Positions 1 through 8,556 of a DNA stretch of 64,000 nt are shown piece by piece. A model generated the notes under the pieces. It was not told the origin of the DNA, searched no databases, and worked only from the letters and a program-made list of their open reading frames with translations. The stretch lies in assembly GCA_949358305.1 (NCBI GenBank), contig OX442323.1, positions 3,720,001-3,784,000 of the forward strand, in the 5' to 3' direction. Each line of letters starts with the position of its first letter. Positions within the stretch are counted from its first letter, which is position 1. The position numbers were made by a program, and so were the translations under genes. This DNA is from Strigamia acuminata (Eukaryota; Arthropoda; Chilopoda; Geophilomorpha; Linotaeniidae).

Positions 1-3000
1 ATTCCCCAGAGTTATTAGAGTTCCTCCTACAGAAATACGATCATCCCTGTTATTCGCATAGTCCGAGTCACTATAACCGATGACTTCAATTCGATCATTC
101 GGATATAGCATTAGGCCAAAGTTCCTTGTTGTTCGCAAATAACTTAGTAGATCTAGCAACACGATCCAGTGATCCCATCCTGGATTAGATTGGAACTGGC
201 TCAGGATGTTGACGGCGTATGTCATGTCCGGTCTCGTTCGCGATGCGATAAAGGCCAAACATCCGAGCAGACTTCGGTATGGTACTCCCTCCATTAACTT
301 GAAGTGTTCCAAGGTATCTGGGCATTGTTGTTTGGTAAGAATGGTTGTCTTGGTCATTGGCTGAGATCTGACTTTTACAAGTTGTAAATGATTCTTGAAT
401 TTGATGAGAACCTTATCAACGTAAGATCTCTGGTGTAAAACCATTCGTTGATTGTGTGAGCAGAACTCAACTTCCAAGAGCTTCTTCGTCTGTCCCAGAA
501 TTACAATGTCGAATTGTGTCTTTATCATATCGAGTACGCTGATTGCGTCTTCGAGTTGTTTGCCGAAAACAACGATATCGTCAACGTACACGATTAAATA
601 TGCAACATTTTTCCACTTATACACGGAGTTACACCAATTCACGTGCTCCAGGCCAAGCTTCAACAGGGTGTCTTCCAATTCTATGCCCCATTCTCTCCCA
701 GACTGGTGCAAGCCGTATATCGCACGAAGGAGTCTGCAAACGTAGTTTTCCTTTCCTGGTACGATAAAACCCTTTGGTTGACGCATGTAAATCGTTTTGT
801 GCAACTTCGCGTAAAGATATGCGCATTTCACATCCGCTTGAACGTAGGACCACTTCAACATGCAGACGAGCAGCGTGAACATGAAGCGGACGATCGAGAA
901 GTCAACAACCGGCGAGAAAGTTTCTTCATACGAGTCGCCATAGACTTGTGAGAAGCCTTGTGCCACAAGTCTGGCCTTATATCTTGCAATTTCACCTCTC
1001 TCGTCGGATTTAACAGTATAAATCCATCTACATCCAATGACTTTCGTATCCGGTGGTGGTGGAACCAACTCCCACACCTCACGCTCGTGCATTGTATTGA
1101 TTTCGTCGCACATCGCATGGTTCCATTCTCTCTTTTCGGGCAAGTCGGCGATTTGCTCAAAACGCGTAGGAATGCAAACTTCCAGGTGGTACGCCTCGAA
1201 ATCGAAGCTTGTATCATCCGGATCCAAGTTAGAAATATCTGCAGTTGCATTCGATTCAGATGGCTTCTTCTTCCTTTTGTCTTCAAAAAGGTGTTCTGGA
1301 ACATTAAGATTGTGCTCAGCACAGTAGCGTTTAACATCTGGTATTGAGCGCAATTTAGGTATTTCATATCCCTCAATCTTGTATTCCAGGTCCTTTTGTC
1401 CAGTGGGTCTAATCTTCTCAATCTTCTTCCATACAAGTGGAGGTATAGTATGAACTGGATTCGGAGCTTCTGTCCTTGCTTGTGGCGTGACAGCTGGTGG
1501 TTTTGCTCGCAGTTTTTCTTCCGGCAGCCGAAACTTCAATTTAATAGGGTGAAAAACTTCTTCTATCTCCTTCTTAGGCTGCGGCGGAGGTAGCGGTGGT
1601 CTAACGTCCTCGTCGGAGTAGTATTGACGATCATCATTTTCCAAATTGTCATTTAAATTGTCAATGTAAGTGGTGTACTTCTCCGGTAGGCCCAGCACGC
1701 CTTCAACTCCGCGCTTGCTTTCCACGAATTTAACGTCGCTTGTTTCTATGACTTTTGAAAATTCTGGCAGCCAAATCCTATATCCTTTGGTAATCCTTGA
1801 ATACCCGAGCATAATTCCATGTATGCCCTTGTTATCTATCTTTCCGTCTCGTACTTTCTTCTGCACAAAGCAGAGACTTCCAAACTTTCTCAAATGACGC
1901 AAAGATGGTTTTCGGCCATAATAAAGTTCCATTGGCGTTTTCTCGGAATTTAACTTGGCAATTCTGTTCCTGAGGTAGTTAAATGTTAAAATTGCTTCAC
2001 CCCAAAATCGGTGTTCCAATTGTGCATCGTACACAAGAGCTCGCATCCCATTCGCCAATGTCTGGTTTAATCTTTCAGAAACACCGTTCTGGACTGGCGT
2101 GTACGCGTTTGTTCTCTCGTGTGCAATTCCTTGTTCCTCAAGGTACTGTCCGAATTTGTTGGAACAGAACTCCATCCCATTGTCTGTTCGTATTGCCAAA
2201 ATCGATTTTCCGAGTAAGCGCTCAATTCGTTTGACATGCTTCTTAAACAACTCGAATACCTCGTCCTTTTGTTTCATCAGATATACTGTCGAGTATCGTG
2301 AATAGTCATCCGTGATAGTGAGGAAATATCTGTTCCCTGATAGTGTAGGGGTTCCGAACGCCCCGCACACATCCATGTGCAAAAGTTCCAGCGGCCCCTT
2401 TGACCTAATTCCCGGTATTGACTTGTGCGACACTGATTTCTTCTTCGCAAGTGTGCACACATCACACTGCGTGATCGGCACGTCGAGCATCGGCAATCCA
2501 ATTACAGCTTCTGTTTTGCTCATTTGTTGCACACTAGGAAAATGAATATGTCCAAGTCGCTCGTGCCAAAGTCGTGCCTCTTCTGGATTGGACGTTGTTT
2601 TGCTTAGTCCAGCGGGTTGTTGTTTCTTTTCTTCACTAGTATTCGCCTTGTTTGTCTCCATTTCTTTCAATTTCTCAATGTCGGGCTTCTCATCGCTAAT
2701 TTGGATATAGTAGAGTCGATCCTTTTTAACTCCTTGCATTAGTTGTCTTTTCCATTGTGGATCGAAAATCTTCACCAATCCTGCACCAATTGCGACTCTG
2801 CATCGTGCTTCGTCGATGCACGGCCCCGATAATAAGTTTCTTCTCAAGTCCGGTGCATAATAAACTTTCTTTAGTGTTATTGGAATCGTTTCAGTTCCAA
2901 CTAAGCACATTATGCGCACATCTCCAACTCCTTGTATTTGGATGAGTGTTTTCTTGTCGGCTTGACTGATTGTTCCTGTGGTTTCTTTAAAGTTGTGAAA

Positions 3001-3054
3001 TTGAGTTTTGTCTTTACAAAAATGTCCTGTTGCCCCAGATTCAGCGATTATGTG
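1..3054 (-). CDS. pol: Ty1/copia pol, partial (PR remnant, IN, RT, RNase H)
   Basis: One uninterrupted minus-strand frame of 1018 codons; its 3' end lies beyond base 1. The in-frame TAG at 3055-3057 is the upstream limit. Order of domains: a protease motif at residues 4-8 reading ESGAT, where the family has DSGA; GAG-pre-integrase zinc residues (WHERLGHIH near 160, CDVC near 203); integrase core with D in HMDVC (~228), D in TDNGMEF (~293) and E in SERLNQ (~327); then RT with YVDDIVVF (~821) and RNase H with SDSDYANNRDD near the window edge. This is the copia order PR-IN-RT-RH. The product would copy and integrate the element's RNA. Gag and most of PR are missing: the sequence beyond 3057 is AT-rich non-coding DNA, so the copy is 5' truncated, or a splice acceptor (CCTAG) sits at the boundary. 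The lack of any stop or frameshift suggests recent arrival or constraint. The PR active-site Asp to Glu change would abolish protease activity. Confidence 0.9.
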
Positions 3055-3057
3055 CTA

Positions 3058-3610
3058 GGCAGTTATTTATTTATTTATTGTTTTATTGTTTTGAACCAAA
3101 TTTTTTTCATTTCCAATCACAACTATTTTTAAATAACAGTTTCCAATTTTTGCTATTTTATAAACGAAAATTTCCCGATTTCTAATTTTATTCCAATTGA
3201 ACTTTTGCAAACAACATATCGGGTAAAATGACGTTGAAATCTTAGAACTTATTTGTTATGTAATTTTAGAATTGGCAATTTCTTTTTCGTATATTTTTAT
3301 TGTTTGTATTTACTGGAACAATCCACTACGGATGAATGGCTTAGGTTTTAGACTTCTAAACCTGATGTTTAGAAAGTCTCATGAAACGGTTCTGTCCGTC
3401 CGTCCGTCCGTACGCATCCATATCTCAAAATCTATAGCAGGTGGAGACGAACGGATAACGGCAATAAATTCAGCGTACTTGAATTAGTATCCTCGGAACT
3501 TTTCGCAATTTTCCGACCTCCGGTTGAATTAATAAACACGATTTTGTACACTTTTAGCCGTAAAATAATACTACTTCCGTCCGCGCACCGGAAGTTGTAA
3601 TATTGTACTA
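3058..3610. other. non-coding AT-rich spacer
   Basis: AT-rich DNA with no supported gene on either strand. It contains a short (GTCC)n microsatellite near 3393-3412 and no recognisable gag for the neighbouring copia frame. It ends at the TA that flanks the next mobile element. Confidence 0.6.
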
Positions 3611-4334
3611 CCGTCTTCCCTCGAATATAACGTCATGACGTTGTGTTCGAATACAACGACACCTGACGTTTTATTCGAACACTACGTCATGACGTTATAT
3701 TCGTACTTTTTCATACAACTTCTGAAAAATCAGAAGTTGAGTACATTCCGATTAACAATATCAAGCTTCGTCTTGATCGTATAGCTCCTTCGCTTCATCA
3801 TTGTTTAGAAAATGAATGAAAACACAGGGTACGACAGACTTCAAACTTTTAATCTAAGTTCAAAGCTGTAAGTGTTTAACAGTAGAAATGCGACTACACG
3901 TGTTTATTCCAAATACAAAATGGCCGAAGCCCAAAAAGATTAAAATAACAAGGTGATGATTGGTTGGGCGGGGGGAGGGAGGGACGTAGCGGGCGCCACC
4001 TCGAGGCGAAGCCTAACAAAAACATACAGTAAGTTTTATATTCGTGTCCAATTCCTATCAAATTCGTATCAAATTCGTATCAAAATTGTGTCAAATGCGT
4101 GTCAAATTTGTTTTTCTGGCATCGTGCCTGTTAAAAGCGCACCCCGCAACGCTTCCCGGCATCGCACCCATCAATGCACTCGAATATAACGTCATGACGT
4201 TGTATTCGAATACAACGTCATGACGTTATATTGGAAGTGACGTTATATTCGAGAAATCGCTAAAACTTTCAAAAACAGCGATTTCTGAAAAAACTTTAAT
4301 ACAACGTCATGACGTTATATTCGAGGGAAGACGG
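3611..4334. mobile_element. non-autonomous DNA transposon (MITE-like), GTCATGAC palindrome family
   Basis: A 724-bp element with perfect terminal inverted repeats: the left end starts CCGTCTTCCCTCGAATATAA and the right end is its exact reverse complement over about 33 bp. Both ends are flanked by TA (3609-3610 and 4335-4336), which fits a TA target duplication as in Tc1/mariner/pogo elements (inference). A 14-bp perfect palindrome, AACGTCATGACGTT, occurs at 3629, 4188, 4214 and 4303, with a 13/14 copy near 3683 and decayed copies near 3653 and 4240. Most lie in a flanking TCGAATATAA/TTGTATTCGA frame. There is no coding capacity. A run of TATCAAATTCG-like 11-14-mers lies at 4043-4115. Confidence 0.8.
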
Positions 4335-4336
4335 TA

Positions 4337-4904
4337 GGGCTGGTCTATCATTTTATGTTGGGTCATTTTGAATCAAGTGTTTAACGGTCTGATGACCCAC
4401 AAGTGGTACAAGCAAAAGCACAAATCGTATCCTGCCAAATGAAAAGCAATTTTTTCATTTCTGGTATGAATTTTATTCAATTTGTGTTGAAATAATTTTT
4501 AAAAAATATGAAACGAGACATGTTTTATTTTAATAAGAAACTGAAATAAAAAAAATTACAAAGTTATTATGGTTTTTAGATTATTGTTTTTTGTAAGGAT
4601 AACCGTGAGCTTTAGATTTGAAAACTGAGAAAATTAAGCTGACCTAAAATTGATTTTTTTGGATCGAAATTGTTTTTTTTGGTTTTTTTGGCGTCGTACG
4701 ATGATTCCACTTTTACTAACAATTCTGGGAAATTTTCTAGAATTTTTAAGGCTACATCCAGTATGACGATTATTTAATAATCAAGTTGTTGTCATTGTAG
4801 CTACTTACTGTACAGTTCCAAATGAATAGATGTTTTTGGGTTTTTGGGAGTACTGTATTATTTATTATTTCACTTTTTTTGTATTCAACTTTGTATTCAA
4901 CTCC
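4337..4904. other. non-coding spacer between two mobile elements
   Basis: AT-rich, poly-T-rich DNA with no open frame of note on either strand and no recognised repeat or RNA gene. It separates the palindrome element on the left from the GCGCGGC element on the right. Confidence 0.55.
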
Positions 4905-5652
4905 GCGCGGCATTAGTTGGCGCGGCATTCAAATCCGACCCAAGTCATCTTGCCGTAAATCCATAGTATCAACAATCGCAGCGCCGCTATTGTTGATACC
5001 CATGGTATGGGTTGGCGTGGCATTGCGTAAACCAAGTAAGGTTTCGATGATCTGGCGCGGCACGTTTGTATGACGTGACGCGGCACATCGACACATCGAC
5101 ACATCGAGGGGATTTGTTGAACGGGATTCCAAAAGAGCAGATTATCCCAGTGCAAGTTACTCCAAGTGACTCGATCAAAAAACGAACGTAACATCCAAAA
5201 AGTGAGTGGGCTGGTAATTGAATAGGTGGTTCCTCTCCTGCAGTGAAGGAGGTTCATTTTCACACCAGCTCTTGACCAGGTGCCCAGGACCAGGAGAGGA
5301 ATCTCCCAACGGAGACTCGACCAACCAAAGTCTGGTAATGTAGCCCTCGTCTTAATCGACCATCTTTTATCTGATGATGATGAATGCTAGGAATGATGGT
5401 GGCCAGCCCAACGTATCCTTGGGGTGATGGCGATTGACAGCTTGTTGACAGGAAAGTGGGGGTCGCAGTGGTAGGGGGCAGACAAAACGGCAAAGAAAAA
5501 AAAAATTTTTGTGCCGCGCTTCTTCATACTCGTGATATGGCATATCGCGACTGCCGCGCCAACCCATTTAACGGGTATGGCCTAGCGCGGCGCTGCTAAG
5601 AGTAATTTCACAGGTATGACTTGGCGCGGCGCCGCGCTAAGTAATGCCGCGC
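4905..5652. mobile_element. MITE-like element with GCGCGGC-rich inverted ends
   Basis: The left end reads GCGCGGCATTAGTTGGCGCG and the right end, reverse complemented, reads GCGCGGCATTACTTAGCGCG, so there is a roughly 22-bp terminal inverted repeat with two mismatches. Further GCGCGGC or GCCGCGC motifs cluster inside both ends (about 5051, 5080, 5512, 5553, 5582, 5622), in contrast to the AT-rich surroundings. No target duplication is evident and there is no coding capacity. The superfamily cannot be assigned. The clustered subterminal motifs resemble transposase-binding arrays of hAT or P-type elements (inference). Confidence 0.6.
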
Positions 5653-5791
5653 AAGGAATAGCGGGCCGAATAAAAGTTTGTAAAGACTCGAGGGAAGATA
5701 ATGCGGTAGAATGCAGCCATTTGTTGCGAATTTTGTTTGGCTGTCTGCATTAAGGGAGGATATACTATAAGTATGTGTAAAATGGGTGCTA

Positions 5792-6247
5792 CCGTCTTCC
5801 CCCGAATATAACACCATGGTGTTGTATTCGAGTTTTGTTCAAAATCGCAAGTTTGCAAACATTGAGCAAAAATTCGAATATAACACCACTTCAGCTATAA
5901 CACCATGGTGTTATATTCGAATACAACACCATGGTGTTATATTCAAATTTTGTATTGTTTTCAAATACAACACCGTGGTGTTATATTCGAATTTTTAGAA
6001 AAGTGTGAAAGACGTACAGTGTACGCTTCCAAAACGCTACCGAAACAGCACACGTTCGTTTTTATTTAGTTTATTTTTATTGTTGTTTTTGTTACTTTAA
6101 ATAAAACACAAAAAAAAAAAAACATACACGATATTGTTGGTTTTTTAATCACAGTTTTCAAGAAAAAATTAACAATTTTCTTTTTTTCCAAACTTACATG
6201 GAATTTGACGAATACAACACCATGGTGTTATATTCGGGGGAAGACGG
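5792..6247. mobile_element. non-autonomous DNA transposon (MITE-like), ACCATGGT palindrome family
   Basis: A 456-bp element flanked by TA on both sides (5790-5791, 6248-6249), with long terminal inverted repeats starting CCGTCTTCCCCCGAATATAA. It shares its outer 20 bp with the element at 3611-4334 except for one base. Its internal 14-bp palindrome differs: AACACCATGGTGTT at 5810, 5899, 5925 and 6216, plus a variant with a single central change at 5969 and a half copy near 5882. Two palindromes are 26 bp apart (5899 and 5925), the same spacing as 4188 and 4214 in the other element. It has no coding capacity. Confidence 0.8.
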
Positions 6248-6329
6248 TAGCAGGTGTTGAATTTGAAAAAATGTTAATGATTGATTTTTTGCACGTGTTT
6301 TATTCGATTGTGGACACGTCTAACAACGA

Positions 6330-6475
6330 GTTTCAAATTTTTCGACATTGATCGCAAAGGCCGTGTTTGACCGTGAGGAGAAACAGGCTTATGCGTACGT
6401 CATTCAAGTAAAAGCTGAAGATGGCGCCCCTTCGGCCAGACCCAACACGAGGAAAGGAGAATTAACCCAACTCAG
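6330..6475 (+). pseudogene. cadherin-repeat-like exon fragment
   Basis: From about 6360 the plus strand encodes a stretch containing VFDREEK, then AEDGAPSARPN. This is the classic C-terminal strand pattern of a cadherin extracellular repeat (DRE Ca2+-binding motif followed by A-x-DGxPS), similar to N-cadherin/CadN-type repeats of arthropods. The exon ends in CAG|GTAGGA at 6475/6476, a good splice donor. Upstream, cadherin-like words (NNEF, then FDIDRKG) appear in two other frames. So either the exon really begins near 6360 (AAAG just upstream could be an acceptor) or the fragment is decayed by small indels. Cadherins are membrane adhesion proteins; only about 38 codons are visible here, with no neighbouring cadherin exon in the window. 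It is too short to appear as a full open frame. Confidence 0.5.
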
Positions 6476-7214
6476 GTAGGAAGTTATTTTCATTATTATT
6501 TTAGTAATGCAAAGTAAATAACTGGGAGGGAGGATGGGAGGAAAATTCTCTTTGTAATTACCGGTATTTAATATTTTTGAGTAGAATGTTTGAAGAGAGT
6601 GGAATAAACAGAAGCTGGTACCATGGGTTGTGGCTATGCCATTGAATTGTCTGTCGGCTAGAAAAAAGGAGTTGTGATCAGTGGCGTAGCCAGAAAGGTT
6701 CAAGGGTGTATGTATAAAAAAAGTTTTCATGGCATCTTTCATAGAGGTTCTGATTGTTGCAATAACCTTAATGTAACAACAAGCTTTTTTCGAAAGTATA
6801 TTGTTTGTACACTATTTTTCCTTATTTTTTACACAAAAATCCCTGACTTTGACACTAAATTTCTGAATACCAACACTATTTTCCTTTATTTCTACACTAA
6901 AACATTCATATACATCAAGGACCGGTTTAGGTTAGGTTAGGTAGAAAAAGAAAGCTGGGTCGTGTAAAATTTAGTTTTTTTTTAGTGTACAAATAAATGG
7001 AACTCCTTTTTTTGTAAAATTTACTGCTTCCTGTTCTGAGTCATTCTACAGCATCGAAAACGATGAAATGTTGGCTAATAATTTACTTTAGCATGTTTAA
7101 TTACAGTTAGGGGAAATTTGCGACACTCACCAATTAAGTGTTTTGTACACATTCCACTTGTGGTATTTATTTTAACCTTTAAATGCTTTACCAAAAAGAT
7201 AACTTATTTATTAC
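6476..7214. other. non-coding DNA, probable intron or intergenic sequence
   Basis: No supported coding region. The stretch is AT-rich and holds three units of TTAGG near 6925-6942 and a poly-T tract near 6970. On the minus strand it would be intron following the donor of the DEG/ENaC exon; on the plus strand it follows the donor of the cadherin-like exon. Confidence 0.4.
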
Positions 7215-7683
7215 GATGACTGAGAAGTTTTATAATCCTACTTACAACATTATTTGAGGAATAAACCTGTTTAAGGTAGGATATTTCCCATAGTTTTTCT
7301 GTTGTGAGCTTTTTTTGTTTTAGATCTAGTAGCCTCAATATGCGATTGGGACAATCACTGAGACTGAGATTGTTTTCTTCAGCATACATTTTCTCCAACA
7401 TCATAATTTCTGGAGACAATACACAAGCTGTTATATTTGGAAAGGTAACACTTGCTTTGTATGAGATTGCTGTGTTAACCCGTATGGGATATGCCTTGTA
7501 AGTAAAAAATTTGAAGTAGATCATCATCAATAACAGAGAGATGCAGCCAAGATAGACAACTTTTTCCAATACGTTCCGAATATGCATGTGAATTGTACTG
7601 CGAATTGGCTCATTTTGTTGCAGTACATACGCGAAATGGCGTTTCTTTGTTTGGAGATAATGGATTACTTTGAGCTGAATTTT
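7215..7683 (-). CDS. DEG/ENaC (pickpocket-type) channel subunit, N-terminal exon part
   Basis: The minus strand reads a cytoplasmic N-terminus with STIH just before the first membrane span (family motif S-x-I-H-G). A hydrophobic TM1 follows (YLGCISLLLMMIYFKFF), then the post-TM1 signature FPNITACVLSP, which corresponds to the conserved FPAVTIC-x-N motif. Members form trimeric amiloride-sensitive Na+ channels in the plasma membrane. The frame closes at 7204-7206, but a splice donor GTAATA at 7214 probably ends the exon first; the extracellular domain exons would lie at lower coordinates and are not found. A Met at 7587 is the annotatable start, yet the same frame is open upstream right back to the TGA at 7684-7686 that ends the preceding subunit's C-terminus. 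There is no room for a normal promoter between the two. Confidence 0.75.
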
Positions 7684-7928
7684 TCAACTTTTTTGTGATG
7701 TTGAATTTCGTTTTTGGTAATTGATGATTAATGTGATCAAATCCAAGACTGATAGTATTGACATTCCAAGGTAAAGACTAACATTTCCAGCTGCTTCGAT
7801 CAGTAGATTGAGATATCCATAAGCAAATCTTTCTTCAATAACATGAATGACATTTGTTGCTGCTGCACTTTTGCGTTCTAACAAGGGAGCATCTGACTTA
7901 GACACTGTGACGGATTTCATCTCTTCTT
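7684..7928 (-). CDS. DEG/ENaC channel subunit, C-terminal exon part
   Basis: This is the minus-strand terminal portion of a channel subunit. It carries the pre-TM2 and TM2 segment YLNLLIEAAGNVSLYLGMS, continuing into a hydrophobic span. GMS matches the G-x-S selectivity filter of DEG/ENaC channels, and the following SILSVLDL matches the conserved TM2 pattern. The exon starts after a strong acceptor (a T-rich tract then TTAG at about 7929) and ends at TGA 7684-7686, followed in the same frame by the next subunit's N-terminus. Earlier exons (extracellular cysteine-rich domain) should lie at higher coordinates, but only a piggyBac-like element and a decayed copia are found there. The gene is therefore broken or has very long introns. 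Confidence 0.75.
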
Positions 7929-8064
7929 CTAACAAATCAGAAAAAAATCAGCAATGTAAAATTTTTTTTTCTTGTGAAAAAAAAAATTATTGAGGCATTA
8001 AAAAAAGATAGTGATTTTTCTTGTGTACTTGCACAATAATGCACATTTGAATACATTTATTTAA

Positions 8065-8511
8065 CACTAGAAAGGCCAGAGCGGTCATTTTGACCGCAAC
8101 AGCTGTTTTAAACAGCTGTAGCAATAAACCCAAAGGGTTTACAATGCTGGTATTTTTTCACTTTTACTAACTTATGATACTTTACATCATAAATCAGCAA
8201 AAGTGGCTTTTTTCTGTAATAAAAATTAAAAAAATTGAATTGACCTAGAAAGGCCGAAAGCGGTCCAAATGACCGCTTGAAACAACGCGCTTAAGACGTG
8301 CACGAAACGTGGACAAAACGCGTACAAATTGTGCAAAATACATAAACAATACGTGTATCTTGCGTTTTGCCATCAAATTGATCAGTAACACGCGAAATAT
8401 GCGAAGAAAATAGCAAAACAAAAATTGATGGTCTTGTACGCATTGTTTCAAGCGGTCATTTTGACCGCTTTCGGTCTTTCTAGGTCGGCGGAAATTCCGG
8501 CCTTTCTAGTG
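8065..8511. mobile_element. piggyBac-like non-autonomous element with nested inverted ends
   Basis: The left end is TTAA|CACTAGAAAGGCC and the right end is GGCCTTTCTAGTG|TCAA: 13-bp perfect terminal inverted repeats next to TTAA on the left and a one-base-altered TTAA on the right. TTAA duplication is the hallmark of piggyBac transposons (family knowledge). A second inverted pair lies inside at about 8242-8486 (GACCTAGAAAGGCC with GGTCTTTCTAGGTC), so one copy appears to sit within another. Palindromic modules of the form GCGGTCA-TTT-TGACCGC occur near 8081, 8262 and 8453. There is no coding capacity. Confidence 0.7.
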
Positions 8512-8556
8512 TCAAGTAATTCAGTATTTTTGTAGTAGAAATTTAATTTTTGCCTC

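Noticed and set aside
5260-5858. Short minus-strand frames of 66-77 codons
   Set aside because: Low-complexity frames inside or beside MITE-like elements, without family motifs.
6925-6942. Interstitial telomere repeat (TTAGG)n
   Set aside because: Only three units; too short to mean more than chance, though it fits the arthropod telomere motif.
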